Source of the DNA: DAOUEX01 sp034430235 | GTDB lineage: Bacteria > Chloroflexota > Anaerolineae > UBA2200 | NCBI GenBank assembly: GCA_964478075.1 | Contig: CAYZGO010000031.1 | Coordinates: forward strand, 1-33,183 | DNA length: 33,183 bases | Direction of reading: 5' to 3' | The notes under the pieces: model-generated | Databases searched by the model: none | What the model saw: the letters and a program-made list of their open reading frames with translations, nothing else | Told to the model about the DNA's origin: nothing | Translations under genes and position numbers: made by a program | Shown here: piece after piece, positions 8,265 to 16,546 of the stretch | Numbering within the stretch: the stretch's first letter is position 1 | How the letters are laid out: every line of letters starts with the position of its first letter

Positions 8265-8627
8265 ATGGGTCAACCGAAGAGTACAGAGTGGGCGCGCAAG
8301 AGGAGGCACAGAAGGGTACGCATGCGCGTGCATGGCACAGTGCAACGTCCTCGCTTGAACGTCTTTCGTAGCCTGCGGCACGTATATGCCCAGCTTATTG
8401 ATGATACTGTCGGCCATACCATGGTCTCGGCCTCCACTTTGGATGTTCCTCAGCAACTTGGTGGTCTAAGCAAGGTGGACCAGGCCAGGTTGGTGGGGGG
8501 AGTGTTGGCAGAACGCGCTCTGGAAAAGGGTGTGAAGCAGGTTGTCTTCGACCGTGGTGGATACAAGTATCACGGACGTGTTAAAGCGCTTGCTGAAGGT
8601 GCCCGGGCTAAGGGCCTGCAGTTCTAA
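8265..8627 (+). CDS. rplR: 50S ribosomal protein L18
   Basis: The 120-residue protein has a basic N-terminus, then 'RPRLNVFRSLRHVYAQLIDD', 'VGGVLAERALEKGVKQVVFDRGGYKYHGRV' in broad outline, and ends 'EGARAKGLQF'. This is the L18 pattern; it binds 5S rRNA with L5. AGGAATG places the start. Length is normal. Confidence 0.97.
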   Translation: MGQPKSTEWARKRRHRRVRMRVHGTVQRPRLNVFRSLRHVYAQLIDDTVGHTMVSASTLDVPQQLGGLSKVDQARLVGGVLAERALEKGVKQVVFDRGGYKYHGRVKALAEGARAKGLQF

Positions 8628-8682
8628 TCTCGCTTGGGCCAAGGACGAATCACAGCAGGCCAAGTTCGAAAGAGAGGGATCA

Positions 8683-9219
8683 ATGACGGGCGGTTTTAAG
8701 CGCGAATTTGAAGAGTCCGAGGAAGTATTGGAGGAGCGTGTCGTACGCATAGATCGTGTGGCCAAAGTAGTCAAAGGTGGCCGACGCTTTGGATTTCGAG
8801 TACTCGTCGCTGTTGGCGATGGTCAGGGCAATGTAGGTGTCGGTCTGGGCAGAGCTCGTGGAGTTCCTGATGCCATTCGCAAGGGCATTGAGCGGGCCAA
8901 GAAGAACATGGTGAGGATACCATTAGCTGGCACCACAATTCCACACAAGGTTGTGGCCAAGTTCGGTGCAGCAAAAGTCCTGCTCAAACCGGCTTCGCCT
9001 GGTACTGGTGTGATTGCAGGCAGCGGTATGCGTATCATTCTGGAAGTGGCAGGGGTTAGGGACATTCTTGGCAAGTCCCTGGGCAGTGCGAACGTGCTAA
9101 ATGTCGTGTATGCGACAATGCGCGGGTTGCAGCAACTCAAGGATATCGAGTTAGAGGCACAGTGGCGCGGCAAGACCGTGGCCGACCTCAGCGCGCCTTG
9201 GAAGAAGAAGGATGCCTAG
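8683..9219 (+). CDS. rpsE: 30S ribosomal protein S5
   Basis: From ATG 8683 (AGAGAGGG four bases upstream) the protein has 178 residues. The double-stranded-RNA-binding N-terminal domain shows 'VKGGRRFGFRVLVAVGDG' and the C-terminal domain 'PGTGVIAGSGMRIILEVAG' and 'SLGSANVLNVVYAT'. S5 works with S4 at the decoding-fidelity interface. The frame is open 141 bp further upstream within rplR, but that extension is shadow. Its end overlaps rpmD by 8 bp. Confidence 0.96.
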   Translation: MTGGFKREFEESEEVLEERVVRIDRVAKVVKGGRRFGFRVLVAVGDGQGNVGVGLGRARGVPDAIRKGIERAKKNMVRIPLAGTTIPHKVVAKFGAAKVLLKPASPGTGVIAGSGMRIILEVAGVRDILGKSLGSANVLNVVYATMRGLQQLKDIELEAQWRGKTVADLSAPWKKKDA

Positions 9220-9418
9220 AAAAAGGAAGGTCGCCAAGAAGTTGCGCATAACCTATGTCAAGAGCTCTATTGGCTACTCACGGCGACAGAAAAGCACCAT
9301 TCGCGCCCTGGGGCTCAAGCGTCTGGGCGATATAGTTGAGCATGAGGACACGACCGTCGTGCGCGGAATGGTACACAAAGTGAGACACCTGGTACAGGTG
9401 GAGGGCATGGAAGCCTAA
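9212..9418 (+). CDS. rpmD: 50S ribosomal protein L30
   Basis: The 68-residue protein contains 'LRITYVKSSIGYSRRQKSTIRALGL' in outline and 'VEHEDTTVVRGMVHKVRHLV', matching L30. L30 is a small, not universally essential large-subunit protein. It begins inside the end of rpsE (8-bp overlap, SD AGAAGAAGGATG) and rplO follows after 23 bp. Confidence 0.95.
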   Translation: MPRKRKVAKKLRITYVKSSIGYSRRQKSTIRALGLKRLGDIVEHEDTTVVRGMVHKVRHLVQVEGMEA

Positions 9419-9441
9419 GGGCGTTGTGAGGAGAGGCAGGG

Positions 9442-9888
9442 ATGAAACTACACGAATTGCGCCCTTCCAAAGGGGCTCGGAAAGATGGAAAGCGGGTGGG
9501 TCGGGGCACCGCCTCGGGACATGGCAAGACCGCCGGACGTGGGACCAAGGGGCAGAACGCGCGCTCTGGTGGGGGAGTCCGTCCCTACTTTGAAGGTGGG
9601 CAGTTGCCGTTGGTGCGACGTCTTCCCCAGAAGCGCGGCTTCACTAACATCTTCAGGGTGGAATACAGCGTGGTAAACCTTGATCGCTTGGCCGGCTTTC
9701 GCAAGGGCAGTAAAGTTGGCCCTGAGAAACTGGCAGAGGCTGGCATCATCAGGTCTTCCAGGGAACGAGTCAAGATACTGGGACGGGGTGAGTTGAAGCG
9801 AGCGCTGACCATCGCGGCACACAAGTTCTCAGCCAGCGCCAGGGAAAAGATTGGGGCGGTAGGTGGTACTGTTGTGGAGTTGGAATAG
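9442..9888 (+). CDS. rplO: 50S ribosomal protein L15
   Basis: The 148-residue protein has the glycine-rich N-terminal extension of L15 ('GRGTASGHGKTAGRGTKGQ') followed by 'FEGGQLPLVRRLPQKRGF' and the C-terminal 'LTIAAHKFSASAREKI'. L15 is a late assembly protein deep in 23S rRNA. GAGGAGAGGCAGGG precedes the ATG. It is followed by secY after 39 bp, the universal arrangement. Confidence 0.97.
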   Translation: MKLHELRPSKGARKDGKRVGRGTASGHGKTAGRGTKGQNARSGGGVRPYFEGGQLPLVRRLPQKRGFTNIFRVEYSVVNLDRLAGFRKGSKVGPEKLAEAGIIRSSRERVKILGRGELKRALTIAAHKFSASAREKIGAVGGTVVELE

Positions 9889-9927
9889 CATAGCGTTGAA
9901 CCGTTTCTTGCCAGATATGGAGGAATA

Positions 9928-11211
9928 ATGCTACGAGCCATATCTAATGCTTTTAGGCTGCCCGACCTGCGCCGAAAGCTGATCTTCACCTTGTTCATCC
10001 TAGTGATCTTTCGGCTGGCGGCGCACGTGCCGGTGCCTGGCATTGATCCCGAGAGTTTGCGCAAGCTATTTGAGGCCAGTCAGTTGCTGGGCCTGCTGGA
10101 TATGTTCTCGGGCGGAGCTATGTCCAATTTCTCGGTGATGGCTATGGGTGTCTATCCCTACATCACGGCTAATATCATTCTGCAGTTGTTGCAGCCGATT
10201 ATTCCTGCGCTCGAAGAGCTGGGCAAGGAAGGTGAGGCTGGCCGCAGTAAACTCAACCAATACACACTCCTGCTGACCATCCCGTTGGCTGCGTTGCATG
10301 GTTTCGGTCAGGCCACTATCCTGCAGCGTGGTGGTGCTCTTGCCAACTTTGGGTTGGCCCCTGCCACGCTGTTGCCTACACTGGCCACACTGGCTACACT
10401 AGCAGCGGGAACCATGTTCGCCATCTGGCTGGGTGAGTTGATTGATGCGCAGGGTATCGGCAGCGGCATGTCGCTGATCATCTTCAGCGGCATCGTATCG
10501 GACATTCCCGGGCGTGTGGGGGCGCTCATTCTGGGCAATCTCCCAGGGCTAGTAATCTTTGCTCTGATCACTGTCATAACGATTGTAGGTATCATCTTTG
10601 TGCAAGAGGGACAGCGGCGCATCCCTGTACAGTACGCCAAGCGAATACGCGGTACCAAGATCTACGGCGGGCAGAGCACGCACATTCCCTTGCAGGTGAA
10701 CTCGGCGGGTATGCTCCCACTTATCTTTTCTGTCTCAATCATGCTTTTGCCGGGTGTGGCGGCCAGCTACTTTGTCGAATCGGAGGTAGCCTGGCTGGCC
10801 CGCATTGCAGGGAGTGTTTCCTGGATATTCGATTCCAATGGGATCCTTTATTGGATATTGTACTTTGCTCTGGTCATAGCCTTCACCTATTTCTACACGA
10901 CCATTATCTTTGAGCAGCAGAATCTGGGGGAAATGCTGCAGCGGCAAGGAGGTTTTGTCCCTGGTATCCGCCCCGGTAGGCGCACTGCCGAATATCTAGG
11001 TGGTGTGCTGCGGCGCATCACCCTGGTAGGCGCCGTTTTCCTGGGCGTAATAGCCATTCTACCCTTCCTGACCCGAGGCGTTGCTGGCACCGGACAGATG
11101 ATCGTCACAAGCACAGGCTTGCTGATTGTGGTCGGCACGGTTCTGGATACGATGAAGCAACTCGAAGCGCAGTTGTTGATGCGGCACTACGAGGGCTTTA
11201 TCAAGAGATAG
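9928..11211 (+). CDS. secY: Preprotein translocase subunit SecY
   Basis: The 427-residue protein has about ten hydrophobic segments and the known SecY landmarks: 'RLAAHVPVPGID' after TM1, 'DMFSGGAMSNFSVMAMGVYPYI' in outline (plug region), 'QGIGSGMSLIIFSGI', and 'GGFVPGIRPGRRTAEYL' in the cytosolic loop before TM9. It forms the membrane channel for exported proteins. Several genes later in the window encode clear SecY substrates. AATATGGAGGAATA precedes the ATG. Confidence 0.98.
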   Translation: MLRAISNAFRLPDLRRKLIFTLFILVIFRLAAHVPVPGIDPESLRKLFEASQLLGLLDMFSGGAMSNFSVMAMGVYPYITANIILQLLQPIIPALEELGKEGEAGRSKLNQYTLLLTIPLAALHGFGQATILQRGGALANFGLAPATLLPTLATLATLAAGTMFAIWLGELIDAQGIGSGMSLIIFSGIVSDIPGRVGALILGNLPGLVIFALITVITIVGIIFVQEGQRRIPVQYAKRIRGTKIYGGQSTHIPLQVNSAGMLPLIFSVSIMLLPGVAASYFVESEVAWLARIAGSVSWIFDSNGILYWILYFALVIAFTYFYTTIIFEQQNLGEMLQRQGGFVPGIRPGRRTAEYLGGVLRRITLVGAVFLGVIAILPFLTRGVAGTGQMIVTSTGLLIVVGTVLDTMKQLEAQLLMRHYEGFIKR

Positions 11212-11233
11212 TAGCGAGTTCCGTGGGAAGTAG

Positions 11234-11290
11234 TTGAGCACGATTGTGCTTCTTGTGCTGCTGGGCGCGCCGGGGGCTGGAAAGGGAACG
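11234..11290 (+). pseudogene. adk: Remnant of adenylate kinase (P-loop only)
   Basis: A TTG-initiated frame 22 bp after secY reads STIVLLVLLGAPGAGKGT. This matches the N-terminal strand and the Walker A loop (GxPGxGKGT) of adenylate kinase at the position where adk is normally found. After this the frame, open to 11470, gives Arg-rich sequence unlike Adk: no NMP-binding or LID residues. I infer a deletion that removed the rest of adk, map and infA. Confidence 0.75.
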
Positions 11291-11466
11291 AGGCTGTGCA
11301 TCACGTTCTGCACAATCCGCCGCAGGAGGCTGGCAGGTGCGATACGGGCGGCGGCCAACTATGTCAACGAGCGGATGATACGCCGGAGACGCATCGCATG
11401 CCAATTATGGAGATGTAGCATGCTACGTCTCTCAATGGCGTATCTGGGTAGTAAGGAGATTGCTAG
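11291..11466 (+). other. Deletion scar between secY and rpmJ
   Basis: This stretch holds no recognisable gene. A translated open frame is Arg-rich and resembles neither the rest of Adk, methionine aminopeptidase nor IF-1. It contains a near-perfect 20-bp palindrome at 11411-11430 centred on GTAGCATGCTAC. TAAGGAG before 11467 is the SD of rpmJ. Confidence 0.6.
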
Positions 11467-11580
11467 ATGAAAGTCAAACCGTCAGTCAAGCGACGTTGTG
11501 CAAAGTGCAAAATCATCAAGCGACGCGGCGTGGTGCGCGTGATCTGTGAAAATCCACGGCACAAGCAACGTCAGGGCTAG
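11467..11580 (+). CDS. rpmJ: 50S ribosomal protein L36
   Basis: This 37-residue gene starts with ATG after TAAGGAGATTGCTAG. It begins MKVKPSVKRRCAKCK and ends HKQRQG. The zinc ligands C11, C14, C27 and H32 are all present, so it is the zinc-binding form of L36. L36 is a small late 50S protein near the GTPase-associated region. It follows the scar of the lost adk-map-infA block and is followed by rpsM after 53 bp. Confidence 0.95.
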   Translation: MKVKPSVKRRCAKCKIIKRRGVVRVICENPRHKQRQG

Positions 11581-11633
11581 TGCTCTAGCCATGATGCTGC
11601 CGTGGACGGCTGTACACTCAGAGGAGGACGACA

Positions 11634-12017
11634 ATGGCTAGAATTGCGGGGGTAGACCTGCCTAGAAACAAAAGGGTGGAGATTGGGCTGACCCGTATCT
11701 ATGGCGTTGGGCTCAGCACAAGTCAGCGCATTCTGCAGCAAACAGGCGTGAACCCAGATACCAGTGCCAACGATCTGACGGAAGGCGAAATCACCCGCAT
11801 TCGTGTGTTCATTGACAAAGAGTTCAAAGTTGAGGGTGATCTTCGGCGCGAAGTAACGATGAACATCAAACGATTGACGGAGATTGGCTGTTATCGTGGT
11901 CTGCGTCATCGTCGGAATCTGCCCGTACGAGGTCAACGAACGCACACGAATGCCCGCACCAAGCGTGGACCACGGAAGACGGTTCCCGGTCGGAAGCGCG
12001 TGCGTGCCAAGAAGTAG
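11634..12017 (+). CDS. rpsM: 30S ribosomal protein S13
   Basis: The 127-residue protein starts 'MARIAGVDLPRNKRVEIGL' and contains the helix-hairpin-helix 'YGVGLSTSQRIL' and the basic tail 'RGQRTHTNARTKRGPRK'. S13 contacts the P-site tRNA and forms intersubunit bridges in the head. GAGGAGGACGACA precedes the ATG. The rpsM-rpsK-rpsD-rpoA-rplQ order is the standard alpha operon. Confidence 0.97.
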   Translation: MARIAGVDLPRNKRVEIGLTRIYGVGLSTSQRILQQTGVNPDTSANDLTEGEITRIRVFIDKEFKVEGDLRREVTMNIKRLTEIGCYRGLRHRRNLPVRGQRTHTNARTKRGPRKTVPGRKRVRAKK

Positions 12018-12071
12018 TGAGTCAGTAAGCTAGCGCACAGCAGGCTTGTGTAGCGACTAGTTGGAGGCAAG

Positions 12072-12473
12072 ATGCCACAGGCGAAGCGAGGAAAGAGAAA
12101 GACCGGACGGCGGCGCGAGCGTAAGGTGACGCCGCGTGCTCATGCATATATCCATGCGACATTCAATAACACGATAATCACGTTCACGGATCTGGAGGGC
12201 AATGTCATACTCTGGGGAAGCGCGGGGTCTTCCGGCTTCAGGGGGTCTCGCAAGAGCACTCCCTACGCAGCCCAGATTGCAGCGCAGAATACCGCCAAAG
12301 AGGCGCGGAACCAGGGCGTGAGAGAGATTGACGTCTACATCAAAGGACCTGGGCCAGGCCGGGAGGCTGCCATACGTTCCATCCAGGCTATGGGACTGAG
12401 GGTGCTTTCTATCACAGACATTACGCCTATACCGCACAATGGGTGTCGTCCACCGAAGAAGCGTCGTCTTTAG
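12072..12473 (+). CDS. rpsK: 30S ribosomal protein S11
   Basis: The 133-residue product has 'AYIHATFNNTIITFTDLEGN', 'WGSAGSSGFRGSRKSTPYAAQ' in outline, and ends 'PIPHNGCRPPKKRRL', the universally conserved S11 tail including the Asn-Gly site that forms isoaspartate in some bacteria. S11 lies on the platform near the Shine-Dalgarno helix. GGAGGCAAG precedes the ATG. Confidence 0.97.
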   Translation: MPQAKRGKRKTGRRRERKVTPRAHAYIHATFNNTIITFTDLEGNVILWGSAGSSGFRGSRKSTPYAAQIAAQNTAKEARNQGVREIDVYIKGPGPGREAAIRSIQAMGLRVLSITDITPIPHNGCRPPKKRRL

Positions 12474-12551
12474 TTCGTCGGTGGTTGGTCCCACGATACT
12501 CATTCCACTCATGAGGGCAGGTGAAAAGGGGACTGGCTACGAGGAGGATTA

Positions 12552-13187
12552 GTGGCAAGATATACAGGTTCAAAATGCAAGTTATGTCGACGGCAAGGTG
12601 AAAAGCTGTTCTTGAAGGGCGAACGTTGTTATTCTCCCAAGTGTGCCTTTGAGCGTCGAGCATATGCTCCGGGTATGCATGGGCGGAGGAGAACCTTTCG
12701 TCGCAAAGTCTCGGACTATGGGGTGCAGCTAAGGGAGAAGCAGAAGGCTCGCCGTATCTATGGTGTTCTGGAGCGTCAATTTCGCAGATACTTTCGTCTC
12801 GCAGTCAAGCATAAGGGGTTGACAGGTGCCAACTTGTTACAGATTCTGGAGCGGCGCATGGACAATGTCGTTTACCGGCTTGGCTTTGCGAGTTCGCGAG
12901 ACCAGGCCCGACAGTTGGTTTCCCATGGCCATTTTGATCTGAATGGTAGGAAAGCTAGAATCCCTTCTTTGCTAGTGAAGGCCAATGACGTGATTGCCGT
13001 GCGCGAACGCAGCCGGAAAAACCAGTACTTCAAAGACTTGCAAAAGACATTAGAACACGTGACGACGTCAGAGTGGCTCACTCTTGACGCCTCTGGAATG
13101 AAAGGTCAGGTGCTGAGTCTGCCATCGCGAGAGCAGATAGACGTGCCCGTAAAAGAGCAGTTGGTCGTGGAGTACTACTCACGTTAG
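12552..13187 (+). CDS. rpsD: 30S ribosomal protein S4, zinc form
   Basis: The 211-residue protein starts at GTG 12552 after GAGGAGGATTA. It begins ARYTGSKCKLCRR; cysteines 9, 12, 26 and 31 form the zinc knuckle of the C+ type. 'RRMDNVVYRLGFASSRDQARQLVSHGHF' in outline is the S4 RNA-binding domain. S4 nucleates 30S body assembly and in enterobacteria represses the alpha operon. No pseudoknot leader was recognised. Confidence 0.97.
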   Translation: MARYTGSKCKLCRRQGEKLFLKGERCYSPKCAFERRAYAPGMHGRRRTFRRKVSDYGVQLREKQKARRIYGVLERQFRRYFRLAVKHKGLTGANLLQILERRMDNVVYRLGFASSRDQARQLVSHGHFDLNGRKARIPSLLVKANDVIAVRERSRKNQYFKDLQKTLEHVTTSEWLTLDASGMKGQVLSLPSREQIDVPVKEQLVVEYYSR

Positions 13188-13273
13188 TAAGTATCAGATG
13201 CGCACCCGGTCCTTGCTGTTCATGAGGACAACCGGCAAGTTGGGAATAGTGCGCACTGAGGGAGGGTACACAA

Positions 13274-14272
13274 TTGAAGTTTGTTTTGCCCAAAATAGAA
13301 TGTGAGGCCGCTACGAAGAGCTATGGGCGTTTCAGCATTAGCCCGCTGGAAACTGGCTATGGTGTAACAATCGGCAACGCGCTGCGGCGTGTACTGCTCT
13401 CATCCTTGTCTGGGGCGGCAGTGACCTCTCTGCGCGTCAGTGGAGTGCATCACGAGTTCTCAGATATACCTAGTGCCAAGGAAGATATGACTACCCTCAT
13501 CTTGAACGTGAAGAAGCTGCGGTTGCGTTCTTTTGCTGAGGGTCCCGTTCGGCTGCAGGTCAGTACGAAAGGCAAGTCGGAGATAACAGCCGCCGACATC
13601 GAGTGCCCGCCTGACGTGGAGATCATCAATCCAGAATTGCATCTGTTGACGCTCGACTCTTCCGATGAAGAGCTGGATATCGAGTTTATCGTGGAGAGCG
13701 GAAGCGGTTATTCCCCTGCCGAGGAGAGGGGAAAGTTGCCCATTGGGCAAATCCCTGTAGATGCCATCTTCAGTCCTATCCTGAAGACTAATTTCTCCGT
13801 CGAACGGACCCGGGTTGGTCAAGTGACGGACTATGATCGTCTCGTCATGGAGATTTGGACCGATGGAACTATTGGCCCTGCTGAACCGCTGAGCATAGCG
13901 GCGCAAATACTAATTCAGCATTTGAATCCTATGGCTAGCTTCGGCGACCTGCAGCCGGAAGAGATTGAGGAGGAGGAGGCGCCGACGGCTATTCCCAGCC
14001 GGGTTTACGATATACCGATAGAGACGCTGGAACTGTCTATGCGTGCCTACAATTGTCTCAAGCGCGCAGGGATTACCCGGATTGGCGAGATTCTGGATAG
14101 ACTGGCCAAGGGGGAGAACGAATTACTGGCTATTCGTAACTTTGGCCAAAAGTCCTTGGCTGAGTTGCTGACCAAACTGCAAGACAAGGGGTATCTGTCC
14201 ACAGAGGACGAGACGCCAGAAGAAGAGGACGCTGCCGTCGAAGATGACGAGACCGCGGCAGAGAACAAGTAA
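13274..14272 (+). CDS. rpoA: RNA polymerase subunit alpha
   Basis: The 332-residue protein starts at TTG 13274 with GAGGGAGGG upstream. The N-terminal dimerisation domain has 'GYGVTIGNALRRVLLSSL' and 'GVHHEFSDIPSAKEDM'. A Glu-rich linker (about residues 232-240) leads to the C-terminal domain with 'LKRAGITRIGEIL' and 'IRNFGQKSLAELL', which contacts UP elements and activators. The C-terminus is an unusually acidic tail of about 25 residues. Confidence 0.97.
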   Translation: MKFVLPKIECEAATKSYGRFSISPLETGYGVTIGNALRRVLLSSLSGAAVTSLRVSGVHHEFSDIPSAKEDMTTLILNVKKLRLRSFAEGPVRLQVSTKGKSEITAADIECPPDVEIINPELHLLTLDSSDEELDIEFIVESGSGYSPAEERGKLPIGQIPVDAIFSPILKTNFSVERTRVGQVTDYDRLVMEIWTDGTIGPAEPLSIAAQILIQHLNPMASFGDLQPEEIEEEEAPTAIPSRVYDIPIETLELSMRAYNCLKRAGITRIGEILDRLAKGENELLAIRNFGQKSLAELLTKLQDKGYLSTEDETPEEEDAAVEDDETAAENK

Positions 14273-14326
14273 ACTGTCCGCTTCTGTCTCCAGCTATCAT
14301 TTGTCATCGAAAGGAGGGCCTCCACC

Positions 14327-14680
14327 ATGAGACACCGTGTGGCAGGCCGACGTCTGAATCGCAGCACTGGCATGCGCCGAGCTTTGTTCCGAAATCTGAT
14401 CAGCGAGTTGATCCGTCATGAGCGGATCAAAACGACTGCGGCGAAAGCGTGTGCCATCAAAGGCGACGCCGAAAAGATCATAACTCTAGCCAAGCGAGGG
14501 GATTTGCATTCCCGACGTCTGGCCTTGCGTACTATCACTGACCCTGACCTCGTTAAGAAGCTGTTTGACGAGGTTGCCCCGCGCTATGCTGATAGGCCAG
14601 GAGGGTATACACGCATAATCAAGCTGGGGCCGAGGAAGGGGGATGCCGCACCGATGGTTCTGCTCGAACTGGTCAAATGA
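14327..14680 (+). CDS. rplQ: 50S ribosomal protein L17
   Basis: The 117-residue protein begins 'MRHRVAGRRLNRSTGMRRAL' and contains 'LIRHERIKTTAAKA', the L17 signature, with 'PGGYTRIIKLGPRKGDAAPM' at the end. A strong AAAGGAGGG lies eight bases before the ATG. The stop overlaps the truA ATG (ATGA), so the two are probably translationally coupled. Confidence 0.97.
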   Translation: MRHRVAGRRLNRSTGMRRALFRNLISELIRHERIKTTAAKACAIKGDAEKIITLAKRGDLHSRRLALRTITDPDLVKKLFDEVAPRYADRPGGYTRIIKLGPRKGDAAPMVLLELVK

Positions 14681-15474
14681 GCACAGGCGAGGCGCAGGCT
14701 ACCACCCCTCAGACCAGGGCCAATGACCAGCGCCGCCCGGGTGAGTATCACGTTGTGGCCATCGTGGAATACGATGGCACTGAGTACCTTGGCTTTCAAA
14801 TCCAGCGTAGTGGCAGGACGATTCAAGGCGAGATAGAACGCGCCCTGGCTGAAGTTACTCAACACCAAACGAGGATTGCTGGCGCGGGCCGCACTGATTC
14901 TGGCGTTCACGCCAGTGGGCAAGTGATCAGTTTCACTGCTGTGTGGGGCCATTCTTTATCTGATTTGCACCGCGCTCTGAATGCCGTTCTCGCCTCAGAC
15001 ATTGCGATAGTCGAGTTGCGAGAGGCAGCGCCTGCGTTTCACGCGCGCCATAGCGCGCGCAGCCGGCAGTACGCATACACCATTTACAATCGTGCGGTGC
15101 GCTCGCCACTTGCTCTGCGCTATGCGTGGCACTGTGTTAGGCCACTGGATGCACGGGCCATGAGTCGCGCCTGCGGCTGTCTGATGGGTACGCACGATTT
15201 TCTGCCCTTTGGCTGGCCGCCACGTGGCGAGAACACTGTGCGCACTGTCTATCGAGTCAGTTGTCGGAGAACAGGTGACCTTGTATACGTGGAAATCGAG
15301 GCGAACGCCTTCTTGCGTAGGATGGTGCGGCGCATTGTGGGCAACTTGCTGCTTGTAGGACTTGGTGATTTGTCGGTTGAAGGGTTTGCTGGCCTTCTGT
15401 CGCTGAGACACCGGCGCACGCCTGCGGCACAAGTGCCGGCCCAGGGCCTTTGCCTGGTGAAGGTCAAGTATTAG
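14677..15474 (+). CDS. truA: tRNA pseudouridine(38-40) synthase
   Basis: The 265-residue protein has the TruA catalytic motif 'GAGRTDSGVHASGQV' with nucleophile Asp74, plus 'EYDGTEYLGFQIQ' at the start of the fold and 'FHARHSARSRQYAYTIYN' in the middle. It makes pseudouridine in the anticodon arm of many tRNAs. The first 22 residues are an extra polar tail. truA after rplQ is a common arrangement, often followed by rplM-rpsI as here. Confidence 0.95.
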   Translation: MSTGEAQATTPQTRANDQRRPGEYHVVAIVEYDGTEYLGFQIQRSGRTIQGEIERALAEVTQHQTRIAGAGRTDSGVHASGQVISFTAVWGHSLSDLHRALNAVLASDIAIVELREAAPAFHARHSARSRQYAYTIYNRAVRSPLALRYAWHCVRPLDARAMSRACGCLMGTHDFLPFGWPPRGENTVRTVYRVSCRRTGDLVYVEIEANAFLRRMVRRIVGNLLLVGLGDLSVEGFAGLLSLRHRRTPAAQVPAQGLCLVKVKY

Positions 15475-15570
15475 GAGCCTGCTCTGAGAATAACGGACCG
15501 GGCTCGCCTGCCTGGCTGTGCGACGGCGTGCCCATTCTGTTTCTGGGTAGATTAGGAGGAGTTGAGGTAG

Positions 15571-15999
15571 GTGAAGACCTATACTGTGAAAGCGGGAGAG
15601 ATTGAGCGGCGCTGGTTTGTGGTCGATGCCCAGGGCAAGACGCTGGGGCGGTTGGCCACCCAGGTCGCCAGAATCCTGCGCGGAAAGCATAAGCCTGTCT
15701 TCTGTCCACACCTTGACGTTGGTGACTACGTGATCATCATCAATGCGGCCAAGATACGGGTCACTGGAAAAAAACTGGACACAAAGAGATACTATAGGTA
15801 CTCTGGTTATCCCGGAGGGTTGAAGAGCGTTGTGCTGAGCGAGCAGTTGAAAAAGCACCCCGACCGCGTTCTTGTCCACGCAATACGCGGGATGTTGCCC
15901 AAGAACCGGCTTGGTCGTGCCATGCTGAAAAAGCTCAAGGTCTATGCTGGTGACAAACATCCTCATGCCGCTCAACGACCCGAACCTCTGGAGTTGTGA
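15571..15999 (+). CDS. rplM: 50S ribosomal protein L13
   Basis: The 142-residue protein starts at GTG 15571 after AGGAGGAGTTGAGGTAG. It has 'RRWFVVDAQGKTLGRLAT', 'GDYVIIINAAKIRVTGKK', and 'AIRGMLPKNRLGRAMLKKLK', all L13 hallmarks. L13 is an early 50S assembly protein and in E. coli represses its own operon with S9. A 96-bp gap separates it from truA. Confidence 0.97.
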   Translation: MKTYTVKAGEIERRWFVVDAQGKTLGRLATQVARILRGKHKPVFCPHLDVGDYVIIINAAKIRVTGKKLDTKRYYRYSGYPGGLKSVVLSEQLKKHPDRVLVHAIRGMLPKNRLGRAMLKKLKVYAGDKHPHAAQRPEPLEL

Positions 16000-16039
16000 G
16001 TTGGGGCACGTTATTCCTAGTGTAAAGGAGCGTAGTTGA

Positions 16040-16432
16040 ATGTCAGCTGAATACTACTATGGCACCGGAAGACGGAAGACGGCTGTGGCCCGGGTGCGGC
16101 TCTATCCAGGGACAGGTAGCATCGTGATCAACGACAAACCGCTGGAAGAATACTTCTCACGCGGGCCTGACCGCCTCTACGTCTGTGAACCTCTGCGTGC
16201 TACTGACACGCTCGAACAGTTCAATGTCATGGTGAAGGTCAGAGGAGGTGGGATTTCTGGACAGGCGGGCGCGGTATGCCATGGTATCGCGCGTGCTCTA
16301 CTAGTTGCCGATCCAGATCTGCGCCAGGTGCTGCGCCAACGTGGTTTTCTGACTCGCGATCCGCGACAGAAGGAGCGCAAGAAGCCTGGTCTCAAGCGGG
16401 CACGTAAGGCACCACAGTACACGAAGCGCTAG
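16040..16432 (+). CDS. rpsI: 30S ribosomal protein S9
   Basis: The 130-residue product begins 'MSAEYYYGTGRRKTAVARV' and ends 'KKPGLKRARKAPQYTKR'; the C-terminal Lys-Arg reaches the P-site tRNA. 'VRGGGISGQAGAVCHGIARAL' is the conserved core. TAAAGGAGCGTAGTTGA precedes the ATG. It is the last gene of the + strand cluster; a strong hairpin follows 26 bp after the stop. Confidence 0.97.
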   Translation: MSAEYYYGTGRRKTAVARVRLYPGTGSIVINDKPLEEYFSRGPDRLYVCEPLRATDTLEQFNVMVKVRGGGISGQAGAVCHGIARALLVADPDLRQVLRQRGFLTRDPRQKERKKPGLKRARKAPQYTKR

Positions 16433-16457
16433 AGTACAGTTAGCGTTTGAGTCTCGG

Positions 16458-16500
16458 GCAGACAAAAGGCGAGGTTGCTCAAGCCTCGCCTTTTGTCTGC
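16458..16500 (+). terminator. Intrinsic terminator of the ribosomal cluster
   Basis: A perfect 17-bp inverted repeat (16458-16474 with 16484-16500) around a nine-base loop ends the rpsI transcript. The right arm contains TTTTG within the stem, and the left arm AAAA, so it can act on both strands. It separates the + strand cluster from convergent ybbR. Confidence 0.9.
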
Positions 16501-16509
16501 ATAAGGAAC

Positions 16510-16544
16510 GAGAAACCCGTTTTCGTACAGAAAACGGGTTTCTC
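16510..16544 (-). terminator. Terminator after ybbR
   Basis: A perfect 14-bp inverted repeat (16510-16523 with 16531-16544) lies two bases beyond the ybbR stop. It carries A and T runs in its arms. Together with the hairpin at 16458-16500 it isolates two convergent transcription units. Confidence 0.8.
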
Positions 16545-16546
16545 AG

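Noticed and set aside
11291..11470. Small gene from the open frame after the adk P-loop
   Set aside because: The encoded Arg-rich sequence matches no Adk, Map or IF-1 element and the rpmJ SD lies inside it.
14995..15975. 326-codon minus-strand frame opposite truA and rplM
   Set aside because: It is a shadow of two well-identified genes.
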